Origin: JAGOBX01 sp017999075 [NCBI: Candidatus Babelota bacterium]
GTDB taxonomy: Bacteria; JAGOBX01
Direction: 5' to 3'
NCBI GenBank assembly: GCA_017999075.1
Contig: JAGOBX010000145.1
Coordinates: 1 to 8,133 of the forward strand
Length of the DNA stretch: 8,133 nucleotides
The notes under the pieces were generated by a model. The model was not told the origin of the DNA. It saw only the letters and a list, made by a program, of their open reading frames with translations, and searched no databases. Position numbers and translations under genes: made by a program. Positions 1 to 6,882 of this stretch are shown here, in pieces; within the stretch, counting starts at the first letter, position 1, and each line of letters starts with the position of its first letter.

Positions 1-233
1 ATGTTATATTTCCGCTTGCCTCGACTTCTGCCAACACATCCGGCGAAACAGAAATTTCTGATTTTGAGACTGCGTATAAAAAATTTCATAATAAAGTTGA
101 CGCTATAATAAAATATTCTGAAAATATAAATAAATTAAATACAATGGTGGAATTCGATGATTCCGGAGAATACAGAATTTTAAGAGAAGGTAAATATAAT
201 TCGTTTGAAATAGCGAAATTGCTTGACGAATAA
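1..233 (+). CDS. tsaC: L-threonylcarbamoyladenylate synthase (TsaC/Sua5/YrdC family), C-terminal part
   Basis: The reading frame beginning at base 3 is open from the left edge to TAA at 231-233 and gives 76 residues; the 5' part lies outside the window. The visible residues start with the family signature PLASTSANTSGE, part of the nucleotide/threonine pocket of YrdC-fold proteins, and continue to TMVEFDDSGEYRILREG, which aligns with the usual STVVD...ILRxG block. The family makes threonylcarbamoyl-AMP from threonine, bicarbonate and ATP in the cytoplasm; TsaD then transfers the carbamoyl group to A37 of ANN-decoding tRNAs. The protein stops 13 residues after the LREG motif, so this is the short TsaC/YwlC form without the extra Sua5 domain. 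The Ser-Thr-Val motif reads Asn-Thr-Met (residues 46-48 of the visible part). An argS gene follows on the same strand, so both neighbours serve tRNA function. Family call is firm; YciO-like paralogues cannot be fully excluded from this part alone. Confidence 0.85.
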   Translation, partial: VIFPLASTSANTSGETEISDFETAYKKFHNKVDAIIKYSENINKLNTMVEFDDSGEYRILREGKYNSFEIAKLLDE

Positions 234-237
234 AAAT

Positions 238-265
238 TTGTTATATAAAATTATTTTTTTATAAT
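238..265 (+). promoter_or_regulatory. Candidate sigma-70-type promoter for argS
   Basis: A perfect -10 hexamer TATAAT lies at 260-265, preceded after 16 bases by TTGTTA at 238-243, which matches TTGACA at four of six positions. Transcription would start near 272 and leave a leader of about 45 bases before the argS start. In DNA this AT-rich such matches arise by chance, so spacing and position between two genes are the main support. Confidence 0.4.
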
Positions 266-305
266 AAAAGTTAAAAACAATTCATTACATTCATTTATTA
301 AAATT

Positions 306-310
306 GGAGA
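306..310 (+). promoter_or_regulatory. Shine-Dalgarno site fixing the TTG start of argS
   Basis: GGAGA lies six bases upstream of TTG at 317-319. The next in-frame ATG is 43 codons further on, inside the conserved N-terminal domain, so the site supports TTG as the real start. Confidence 0.7.
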
Positions 311-316
311 CTTATT

Positions 317-1996
317 TTGCTTATTAAAGAATTTATAGGAAACAGAATTTCTGTTATTATTAAAGAAATTTTCGGGATAGATGCCGAAGCCAAAATTGAG
401 AATTCTAAACTTGAGAATGCAGGTGATTATTCTACGAATATTGCCATGGTAATATCCGGAAAATTAAAGCGAAAACCTATTGATACTGCTAATGAGTTAG
501 CTTCTAAAATCAGTGAATTTGATTTCGCTGATAATACTAACGTAACAGCACCTGGTTTTATTAATTTCAGGTTAAATAAATCATTTTTAAGAAATCGGTT
601 GGTTTTAATGTCTTCTGATTTTGAACGATATATAAAAATAAATATAGGAAATAACAAAAAATATAATATAGAATTTGTAAGCGCTAATCCTACAGGACCG
701 TTAAATGTAGTTAATGCCAGGGCGGCTTCAACGGGTGCGGCTCTTGCTAATTTATTAAATAAAATAGGGTTTCAAACTTTTAAAGAATTTTATATAAATG
801 ATGCAGGAAACCAGATAGAAATATTCGGAAATTCTGTTAGATTGAGGTATTTGGAATTATTCGGAATTCCAATTGTTTTTCCTGAAAATCATTATCAGGG
901 TGATTATGTTATTGAAATATCAAAAAAAATAAAAGAAGAAGATGGCGATAAATATCTTAAAAATACTGAATGCGAACAAAAAAAAGTTTTTAAGGATAGA
1001 GCCAGAGAAATTGTTGTGAACTGGCAAAAGAGAACTCTTGAAAAATATAATATATATTATGATAAATGGTACAGTGAATATAATGAACTTCATCTGACAG
1101 GAAAAGTCTATGATACTCTTGAAATAATTAAAAATAAAGATTTATGTTACCAGGAAGAAGGGGCAGTTTGGCTGAAAACCAAGCAATATGGAGATGAAAA
1201 AGACCGTGCTTTAAAAAAAAATAACGGATTACCCACTTATTTTTTAACTGATATAGCGTATCATAAAGATAAATTTGACCGCGGTTTTGATTATGTTTTG
1301 GATTTATGGGGACCTGATCATCACGGACACATTAAACGGACAGAAATAGCATTAAAATCAATGGGGTTGAATGCAGAAAATTTTAAGGTTATGATAATCC
1401 AGCAGGTGAATTTTATTGATAATGGCGAACATTTAAAAATGTCTAAAAGAAAAGGGCAAATAATAACATTGGATGAACTTATGAATGAAATTCCTGATGA
1501 TGTTTCTAAATTTTTCTTTTTAATGAGAAACAGCGATAGTCATCTTGATTTTGACATTCAGCTTGCAAAAACTGAATCAAATGAAAATCCTGTTTATTAT
1601 ATTCAGTATGCTTATGCTAGAATCAGAAGTATTTTCAGAAAATTTGAAAATGAAAATAAAAGCAGGTTTGATAATTTTAAAATATTTTATGAACAAATCA
1701 GAATTAAAGGACTTAATATTGTTGGAAACGAAGAAGAAGAAAAGGAACTTATTAAAACTTTGACTATATATCCCGAAGAGATAAAGCTTGCGGCATTGAC
1801 ATTACAACCACACAGGATAACAAATTATTTGCGTAAACTGGCAGGAGATTTTCATTCGTTTTATAATAAGCTTCAGATATTAAATTGCGATAATTCAATG
1901 AATGAATTTGAAAGGCTTGTACTTGTTGACTGCGTAAGTAAAGTTATTAAAGACGGATTAACTCTTTTGAATATTTCTTCTCCGGAAAAAATGTAA
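317..1996 (+). CDS. argS: Arginyl-tRNA synthetase (class I), with degenerate HIGH motif
   Basis: Charges tRNA-Arg with arginine using ATP in the cytoplasm. The 559 residues are full length for bacterial ArgRS. Domains in order: the ArgRS-specific N-terminal tRNA-binding domain (about 1-85), the Rossmann catalytic core opening with EFVSANPTGPL (119-129), the core block LWGPDHHGHIKR (330-341), the KMSKR loop intact at 374-378, and a C-terminal DALR anticodon-binding domain (about 430-559) ending in the typical LLNISSPEKM. The place of the ATP-binding HIGH motif reads Asn-Val-Val-Asn (130-133), so both histidines are missing; the surrounding NPTGPL and ARAA residues are conserved, which suggests a lineage variant and not decay. 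The start is TTG with a good Shine-Dalgarno; 83 bp separate it from the tsaC-like gene, with a possible promoter between. It is the only aminoacyl-tRNA synthetase in the window. Confidence 0.95.
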   Translation: MLIKEFIGNRISVIIKEIFGIDAEAKIENSKLENAGDYSTNIAMVISGKLKRKPIDTANELASKISEFDFADNTNVTAPGFINFRLNKSFLRNRLVLMSSDFERYIKINIGNNKKYNIEFVSANPTGPLNVVNARAASTGAALANLLNKIGFQTFKEFYINDAGNQIEIFGNSVRLRYLELFGIPIVFPENHYQGDYVIEISKKIKEEDGDKYLKNTECEQKKVFKDRAREIVVNWQKRTLEKYNIYYDKWYSEYNELHLTGKVYDTLEIIKNKDLCYQEEGAVWLKTKQYGDEKDRALKKNNGLPTYFLTDIAYHKDKFDRGFDYVLDLWGPDHHGHIKRTEIALKSMGLNAENFKVMIIQQVNFIDNGEHLKMSKRKGQIITLDELMNEIPDDVSKFFFLMRNSDSHLDFDIQLAKTESNENPVYYIQYAYARIRSIFRKFENENKSRFDNFKIFYEQIRIKGLNIVGNEEEEKELIKTLTIYPEEIKLAALTLQPHRITNYLRKLAGDFHSFYNKLQILNCDNSMNEFERLVLVDCVSKVIKDGLTLLNISSPEKM

Positions 1997-2050
1997 TATA
2001 CAAATTAAGAGATTTATTATAAAATAAAAATTAATATTTATTAAAGTCAT

Positions 2051-2055
2051 GGAGG
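2051..2055 (+). promoter_or_regulatory. Shine-Dalgarno site deciding a TTG start for the response regulator
   Basis: GGAGG lies five bases before TTG at 2061-2063. It overlaps an in-frame ATG at 2049-2051 that has no ribosome binding site of its own. The site therefore points to TTG as the start, giving a protein beginning MRKIAVIDDD, as receiver domains usually do. Confidence 0.7.
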
Positions 2056-2060
2056 GAAAA

Positions 2061-2441
2061 TTGAGAAAAATAGCTGTTATAGACGATGATTATAATTTGA
2101 GAAAACTTGTAACAAATGTTGTTGAACGTGAAATAGGAGTTGCAGCTGTGTCTTTTCCTCCTATGCTTGAGCTTATTACGATTTTTAAAGAGAATAAGTT
2201 TGATTTACTTATAATAGATTATTTAATGCCGAATATTGACGGACTTGAATTAATATTGAATTTCTTAAGTGAAAATAATAAAATTCCTGTAATACTTACG
2301 ACTGGTTATCCTGACATTGAACAAGTTCAAGTTCTTAAAAATAATGAACAAAAATGGAATATCCGATGTCTTAAAAAACCATTTTCAATTGAAGAAATGC
2401 TGAGAATGGTAAAAGACGCTTTAACTGCCGGAGGAAAATAA
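2061..2441 (+). CDS. Stand-alone CheY-like response regulator receiver domain
   Basis: Encodes 126 residues from the TTG start (four more if the ATG at 2049 were used). The whole protein is one receiver domain with no output domain. The acidic pocket is IDDDYN (D8-D10), the phospho-acceptor is D53 in LLIIDYLMPNIDG, the switch threonines are at 80-81 (LTTGY), and the conserved Lys-Pro is KKPF (K106-P107). All residues needed for phosphotransfer are present, so it should accept phosphate from a histidine kinase and signal by protein contact, as CheY or Spo0F do. No kinase lies in the window. The stop overlaps the next ATG by one base, so it is translationally coupled to the coiled-coil gene, and a glycosyltransferase follows closely; a role in controlling surface glycan synthesis is possible but only inferred from position. 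Family certain, target unknown. Confidence 0.9.
   Translation: MRKIAVIDDDYNLRKLVTNVVEREIGVAAVSFPPMLELITIFKENKFDLLIIDYLMPNIDGLELILNFLSENNKIPVILTTGYPDIEQVQVLKNNEQKWNIRCLKKPFSIEEMLRMVKDALTAGGK
2430..2434 (+). promoter_or_regulatory. Shine-Dalgarno inside the response regulator 3' end
   Basis: A perfect GGAGG within the last codons of the response regulator sits six bases upstream of ATG at 2441. It supports active translation of the small downstream gene, coupled to the receiver gene. Confidence 0.7.
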
Positions 2442-2671
2442 TGATGAAAATATCTGATGAAGCAGTTAGAGCTCTGGAAATGCAGATAGAATCCTATAAA
2501 AACCGGATTTCAACATATAACATATCTATAGAGAAACTTTCTAAAATGCCTGAAAATGAAGTAGTTAAAAAAAGTATAGATGGTTATAAAAAACAGGTTG
2601 AATTTCTTAAAGAAAAAATTTTTTGTCTGGAAAGTGATCTTGTAATTATAAAAAAAATACGAGAAGAATAG
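2441..2671 (+). CDS. Small coiled-coil protein of unknown function
   Basis: Encodes 76 residues; I do not recognise the family. It is highly charged and rich in Lys, Glu, Ile and Leu, with no Pro except in a short hinge (KMPEN, about residues 35-39). Heptad-like hydrophobic spacing before and after the hinge suggests two helices forming an antiparallel hairpin or dimeric coiled coil. There is no signal peptide or membrane segment, so it is probably cytoplasmic. The start ATG overlaps the stop of the response regulator (TAATG) behind a perfect GGAGG, and a second ATG follows directly (Met-Met). The coupling suggests it is made in a fixed ratio with the receiver and may be its binding partner; this is inference. 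The strong ribosome binding site and the overlap argue that it is a real gene despite its size. Confidence 0.75.
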   Translation: MMKISDEAVRALEMQIESYKNRISTYNISIEKLSKMPENEVVKKSIDGYKKQVEFLKEKIFCLESDLVIIKKIREE

Positions 2672-2692
2672 TTAAGATAAAAAAGATTATTG

Positions 2693-3925
2693 ATGAAAAT
2701 TAATTTTATTGTTCAAGGTTATTATCCTGCAATAGGCGGGAGTGAATTTTTACTGCAGAACCTTGCCGAAACTTTAAGCTGCAAATATGATCATATATGT
2801 AAAGTATTTACAACAAATACTTATTCTTGCGACGCATTTAATGACCCCGAATTACCCCGTATGAATATAGGAAAAAAAAACATTAATGGAGTTGAAATAT
2901 ACAGATATAATATTAGCGGGAAATACGGAACAATTTTTAAAAAGTTTGAAGAAATGTGCAGCAATAATAATTTAAGGGTTACAGATTTTGTCCGTATGCT
3001 TCATTCAGGACCGAGATCATTTGATTTGTATTGGTCGTTATTAAATGAAAAATGTGATTTGATATTTGCTTCTTCATTTCCCTTAATGCACATATTAGTA
3101 AGTTACTGGATAACGAAATTTTGCGGTAGAAAAATTATTATACAGGGGAATTTTCACATTGACGATTGTTTTTTTGATAATGAATTGAACAGAAAAATAG
3201 TGAAAAACTGCGATGGATATATATGCAATACTAAAGTTGAATACGATTATTTTATAAAAAACGGAGTATCTTCTGAAAAATTGGAAATAATACCTCCTGC
3301 TATTGTTTCCATTAAGAATAATTTGGATTTAAAAATTAAACCTCGCGAATTGTTGAAATTGCCTGATAAAACCATAATTTTATATTTTGGTCAATTATTG
3401 AAAAATAAAAATATAGATATGCTTTTAGATGGATTTTGTGAGATTGCAGAGAAGAATAAAGATATCTGTATAGTTTTTGGAGGAAGCGGGTATTCAAAAT
3501 ATTATATTGAATTAAAAAAAAAAGTTATGGAGTTTAATTCTGACATTTCTGAAAGAATATATTTTTTTCTGAATGTTGATGAAATAACAAAAGATTTAAT
3601 TTACAGATGTGCTGATATATTTGTTTTTCCTTCATTATTTGAATCTTTCGGTATATCTTTAATAGAAGCGTGGTCATATAAATTGCCTGTTATTGCAAGT
3701 GATTTGGAACAAATAAAAGATACTGTAAAAGACAAATTTACCGGATTAATATTTAACCGCTATAATAAAAATGATTTAATAGATAAGATGCAGATCCTTA
3801 TAATGAACAGCGATATCAGGGAAACATTGAGGGAAAACGGGTATAATGAATTTTTAAAAAAGTTTGAAAAAGAAAAATTGGGAGAAAAAACAGAAAAGTT
3901 TTTAAATAAAATAATGTGTCAATAA
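2693..3925 (+). CDS. GT4-type glycosyltransferase (GT-B fold)
   Basis: Encodes 410 residues from ATG at 2693; a TTG codon directly upstream is a less likely start. Transfers a sugar from a nucleotide-sugar donor to an acceptor, probably in cell-surface glycan, lipid or compatible-solute synthesis; donor and acceptor cannot be read from sequence. The N-terminal Rossmann half begins MKINFIVQGYYPAIGGSE with the glycine loop of GT4 enzymes. The C-terminal half starts near residue 225 (ILYFGQLLKNKNIDMLLDGF), continues with VFGGSGY, and carries the donor-binding EX7E motif as E317-SFGISLI-E325, followed by KLPVIASD. Length is typical. There are no membrane segments, so it is cytosolic or peripheral on the inner membrane. 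It follows the coiled-coil gene by 21 bp, with only a weak ribosome binding site, likely in one transcript with the response regulator. Runs of nine and ten A (2872-2880 and 3524-3533) lie in frame inside the gene. Confidence 0.88.
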   Translation: MKINFIVQGYYPAIGGSEFLLQNLAETLSCKYDHICKVFTTNTYSCDAFNDPELPRMNIGKKNINGVEIYRYNISGKYGTIFKKFEEMCSNNNLRVTDFVRMLHSGPRSFDLYWSLLNEKCDLIFASSFPLMHILVSYWITKFCGRKIIIQGNFHIDDCFFDNELNRKIVKNCDGYICNTKVEYDYFIKNGVSSEKLEIIPPAIVSIKNNLDLKIKPRELLKLPDKTIILYFGQLLKNKNIDMLLDGFCEIAEKNKDICIVFGGSGYSKYYIELKKKVMEFNSDISERIYFFLNVDEITKDLIYRCADIFVFPSLFESFGISLIEAWSYKLPVIASDLEQIKDTVKDKFTGLIFNRYNKNDLIDKMQILIMNSDIRETLRENGYNEFLKKFEKEKLGEKTEKFLNKIMCQ

Positions 3926-4038
3926 TCTGAAACCAGTATAATACGATGAGAAATATTCGGAAAATTAAAATAAGAAAATTTTTTTTATCAGGATTTAATA
4001 AGAAATCAAAAAAAAATGTATAATTGGTATAAGTAAAT

Positions 4039-5442
4039 ATGTTCGAAAAAATATTTAAGTTATCTGAAAATAAAGTTACGGTTAAAACTGAAGTTATATC
4101 AGGAATAATTACTTTTTTAACTATGTCTTATATTATATTTGTCCAACCTGCAGTACTATCAGGAGTTATGTTTAATTTTCAAACAGGTATGGATTTCGGA
4201 GCATTGACGTCTGCTACTTGTCTAAGCGCGGCAATAGCGTCATTTTTGATGGGGGTTTACGCAAATTATCCGATATCTTTAGCCCCTGGAATGGGAGAAA
4301 ACTTTTTTTTTGTATTTACGGCAATACCTGCGGCAGCAGCAGCCGGATTCGTTAATGTATGGCAGACTGCTCTTGGTGTTGTTTTTATATCAGGGATAAT
4401 TTTTTTTATTATATCCTTAGCAGATGTCAGAAATGTTATATTCAACACAATAAGTCCAAGTTTAAAAAACGGCATTGCAGTGGGAATCGGTTTGTTTATT
4501 GCTTTCATAGGCCTTCAGAATTCTACGATAATAATTAAAGATCCCGGCACTACTGTAAAGTTGAATCCGCATTTCAATTCGCCTGATATTATAGTATTTT
4601 ATTTTGGCTTATTTATTACTGCTGCTCTTTATGTGAGGCGAATTAAAGGGGCAATACTATGGGGAATTATATGTTCTACAGCATTTGCTGTTTTATTAAA
4701 AATGATTTTTGTTGAAATTAACGCATTTTCTACAAATAAAATTATAGCCGAATCAATGCTTATGAAATGGTTTGTTATTGCTGACAGTATTTTTTCAGCT
4801 CCTCCATCATTAGGCCCTTTATTTTTAAAAATGGATTTGAAAGCTGCTTTATCAGCTGCCATGTTTCCTATGATAATAATTTTTTTGTTTATGGATATTT
4901 TTGATACAATGGGAACAGTAGTTGGAGTTTCCGAACAGGCAGGTTTTATTAAAGATAATAAATTGCCAAGGATTAAACGAGTATTCATGGCTGATGCAGT
5001 TGGAACTTTGGTGGGAGCAGTATTCGGAACAAGCACAGTAACAAGTTATATTGAAAGCTGCGCCGGAATAGAGCATGGCGGCAGGACAGGTCTTACTGCA
5101 GTAACAGTATCGTTATTATTTATTATAGCTTTGTTTTTTACTCCAATTATAAAAATGGTTGGAAGTTACCCTGTTATAACAGCGCCGTCGCTTGTTATAG
5201 TAGGTTCATTGATGATTCGTAATATTTTGAAAATTCAATGGGATGACTTCAGTGAATTATTTCCTGCTTTTTTAGCAATGATAGGAATACCGTTAAGTTA
5301 TTCTATTGCAGATGGACTTGCTATTGGATTTATATGTTATCCATTAATAAAATTATTCGGCGGAAAATCAAAAGAAGTTCCAATAATGATGTACGTATTA
5401 TGTCTTGTATTTATTTTTTATTTTATAATGTTCAGAGGATAA
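4039..5442 (+). CDS. NCS2/AzgA-family purine permease
   Basis: Encodes a 467-residue integral inner-membrane protein with about 12-14 helices, normal for the AzgA branch of the NCS2 family (adenine, guanine or hypoxanthine:H+ symporters such as PbuG and AdeP). Family landmarks: an N-terminal KTEVISGIITFLTMSYIIFV block (residues 16-35), LAPGMGEN (81-88) at the substrate helix, MDIFDTMGTVVGVSEQAGF (285-303), GTSTVTSYIES (330-340) and GGRTGLTA (347-354). The position usually occupied by a hydrophobic residue in MG(L/M)NA(F/Y)F is Glu (E87), followed by Asn and three Phe, which may mark a subfamily with a different substrate. The exact base cannot be assigned. The gap before it is 113 bp without a clear promoter; the ribosome binding site is weak. 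No purine enzymes or riboswitch are visible nearby, so it looks like an independent salvage or uptake gene. Confidence 0.9.
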   Translation: MFEKIFKLSENKVTVKTEVISGIITFLTMSYIIFVQPAVLSGVMFNFQTGMDFGALTSATCLSAAIASFLMGVYANYPISLAPGMGENFFFVFTAIPAAAAAGFVNVWQTALGVVFISGIIFFIISLADVRNVIFNTISPSLKNGIAVGIGLFIAFIGLQNSTIIIKDPGTTVKLNPHFNSPDIIVFYFGLFITAALYVRRIKGAILWGIICSTAFAVLLKMIFVEINAFSTNKIIAESMLMKWFVIADSIFSAPPSLGPLFLKMDLKAALSAAMFPMIIIFLFMDIFDTMGTVVGVSEQAGFIKDNKLPRIKRVFMADAVGTLVGAVFGTSTVTSYIESCAGIEHGGRTGLTAVTVSLLFIIALFFTPIIKMVGSYPVITAPSLVIVGSLMIRNILKIQWDDFSELFPAFLAMIGIPLSYSIADGLAIGFICYPLIKLFGGKSKEVPIMMYVLCLVFIFYFIMFRG

Positions 5443-5458
5443 TATAATATAATAAAAG

Positions 5459-5486
5459 TTGTTTTTTTTAAATTAAATTATAGAAT
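5459..5486 (+). promoter_or_regulatory. Weak candidate promoter for ricT
   Basis: TTGTTT at 5459-5464 and TAGAAT at 5481-5486 are separated by 16 bases and match the sigma-70 consensus at three and five of six positions. Transcription would start near 5493, about 27 bases before the ricT start. Low weight in such AT-rich DNA. Confidence 0.25.
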
Positions 5487-5509
5487 CAAAAACGATTATT
5501 AAAAAAATG

Positions 5510-5515
5510 AAGGTG
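5510..5515 (+). promoter_or_regulatory. Shine-Dalgarno for the TTG start of ricT
   Basis: AAGGTG lies four bases before TTG at 5520-5522 (six after the GG), giving a protein starting MKKIGFRCYY. The RicT N-terminus begins in the same way in other bacteria, so the TTG start is favoured. Confidence 0.55.
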
Positions 5516-5519
5516 TTTT

Positions 5520-6425
5520 TTGAAAAAAATCGGATTCAGATGTTATTATAGGGATAAAACAAATTTTGCTGTTTTACAAAGTAATTCAATTGAAATTAAA
5601 CTTAACGATTGGGTGTTGATAAAGTTTAAGGGGAATACTATAGATATAGGTAAAATAGTTTATCTGCCAAATTGTGATTCTGCATCTTCGTGTAAACATG
5701 AAGACGTTCAAAGCGATATGCCTGTAATAATAAAACATGCCGAAGATTCAGATATAAAACAAAAAGAATCGGCATATAGTTTCTGCAAAGATGCGTTATC
5801 AAAATGTTATGAACAAATAAAAAAACATAAACTCCCAATGTTTTTACTTGATGCGCATTTAACTTTAGATAAATCCCGTTTGACTTTTTTTTTCAGCGCT
5901 AACGGAAGAATAGATTTTCGTGATTTGGTAAAAGACCTTGCGCAAATTTTTAAAACACGAATAGAATTGTTTCAGGTTGGAGTTCGCGATGAAAGCAAAA
6001 GAATAGGAGGTATCGGTATTTGCGGACGTTCCGTATGCTGCTCGAGTTTTTTATATGATTTTACCAGTGTTACTATAAAGATGGCTAAAAATCAAAATTT
6101 AAATTTGACGCCAACCAAAATTTCCGGCATATGCGGCAGGCTTTTATGCTGCCTGTCTTATGAAAATGAATACTATATTGAACAATTAAAAAAGTTCCCG
6201 CCACAAAATTGTATGTTCAAAGTCAATGAAAATACGGGAAAAATAATAAACTTTAATGTGATAACATCTACAATTACTTATGCAATTAACAATGGATATA
6301 CAAAAGAATTGCCGTTAGATGAATTTTTAAAAAATTATGGAAATACTTTGATTTATTCTAAACATTATGAAAAACATGATGATGAACATATAAGTCAGGA
6401 ATTAAAGGAACTTGAAGGCGATTAA
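5520..6425 (+). CDS. ricT: RicT/YaaT, PSP1-domain Fe-S protein
   Basis: Encodes 301 residues, close to the usual length of this family. The PSP1 domain covers most of the protein; its hallmark is two CGRxxCC motifs, CGRSVCC (168-174) and CGRLLCC (205-211), joined by FTSVTIKMAKNQNLNLTPTK (181-200). The six cysteines are those expected to bind Fe-S clusters. In Bacillus subtilis RicT works with RicA and RicF in a complex that assists RNase Y in mRNA processing and influences competence, sporulation and biofilm formation; those partners are not visible here, and in organisms without sporulation the role is less clear. The start is TTG behind AAGGTG. In many genomes ricT lies beside holB, but here its neighbours are a purine permease upstream and a small membrane protein downstream. 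Family call is secure; the cellular role in this organism is inferred. Confidence 0.92.
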   Translation: MKKIGFRCYYRDKTNFAVLQSNSIEIKLNDWVLIKFKGNTIDIGKIVYLPNCDSASSCKHEDVQSDMPVIIKHAEDSDIKQKESAYSFCKDALSKCYEQIKKHKLPMFLLDAHLTLDKSRLTFFFSANGRIDFRDLVKDLAQIFKTRIELFQVGVRDESKRIGGIGICGRSVCCSSFLYDFTSVTIKMAKNQNLNLTPTKISGICGRLLCCLSYENEYYIEQLKKFPPQNCMFKVNENTGKIINFNVITSTITYAINNGYTKELPLDEFLKNYGNTLIYSKHYEKHDDEHISQELKELEGD

Positions 6426-6471
6426 AAATATAAATTATTCCAAATAAAATATTCTAACTAATAAATAAGTA

Positions 6472-6882
6472 ATGTCTGACTTTTTATTGTTAAAAATAAA
6501 AAAATTGAAAATTTTTCAAAAATTAAATATATTTGATATTGCAGTTATAATTGGCAGCATATTTTTATCTATTATACAACTTCCGTTTTTATTTACCAGC
6601 TCTCCTTATAATAGGGGTTTTTTTAAAATATTAGACTGGATTGGTATATTTTTATTTATTCCTTTTGCGTTATTAAAACGTTTTCTTGAAAGTAAACTGA
6701 GTTTAATCAATGATGCGGCGAACATAACTGTTTGTTATTTAATTACTTTATCTGTATTTTTTTTTATTGCTGCAGTAATAAGAAAAAAAGTTTTTTTTGG
6801 AAAGACACAAATGTTTTTAATAGCTTTATTTATAGCGATATATTTTTTTATTTCAATTTTATCATTGAATAAATTGATGTGA
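6472..6882 (+). CDS. Small four-helix membrane protein of unknown function
   Basis: Encodes 136 residues; I do not recognise the family. After a basic, lysine-rich N-terminus (residues 8-17) there are four likely membrane helices at about 20-42, 50-68, 82-103 and 113-132. The loop between helices 2 and 3 carries KRFLESK and the loop between 3 and 4 carries RKKVFFGK, so positive charges mark the cytoplasmic side and both ends probably face the cytoplasm. No catalytic motif or signal peptidase site is visible. It starts 46 bp after ricT with ATG but without a clear Shine-Dalgarno. Its stop overlaps the start of the next gene by four bases (GTGA), so the two are translationally coupled and may act together, for example as a membrane anchor or partner of the nuclease-like protein; this is inference from gene order only. 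Confidence 0.75.
   Translation: MSDFLLLKIKKLKIFQKLNIFDIAVIIGSIFLSIIQLPFLFTSSPYNRGFFKILDWIGIFLFIPFALLKRFLESKLSLINDAANITVCYLITLSVFFFIAAVIRKKVFFGKTQMFLIALFIAIYFFISILSLNKLM

Noticed and set aside
1-3. ATG at the left edge as a start codon
   Set aside because: It is not in the frame of the TsaC-like protein, whose coding sequence continues from outside the window.
1545-1763. 72-codon + strand frame inside argS
   Set aside because: It overlaps the conserved ArgRS catalytic/DALR region in another frame and encodes only low-complexity Leu/Lys sequence.
2049-2060. ATG at 2049 as start of the response regulator
   Set aside because: It has no upstream Shine-Dalgarno and its own G forms part of the GGAGG that fits TTG at 2061.
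3958-3988. Possible terminator around the T-run after the glycosyltransferase
   Set aside because: The only possible stem is A/T pairs (AAAATT with AATTTT); there is no GC-rich hairpin, so an intrinsic terminator cannot be supported.
3926-4038. TATAAT at 3937-3942 and at 4019-4024 as promoters of the permease
   Set aside because: Neither has a convincing -35 hexamer at the right distance, and the second would leave almost no leader before the ATG.
4629-5036. 135-codon open frame on the - strand inside the permease gene
   Set aside because: It lies wholly opposite a well-supported NCS2 permease; its product has no recognisable domain and looks like an antisense shadow of membrane-helix codons.
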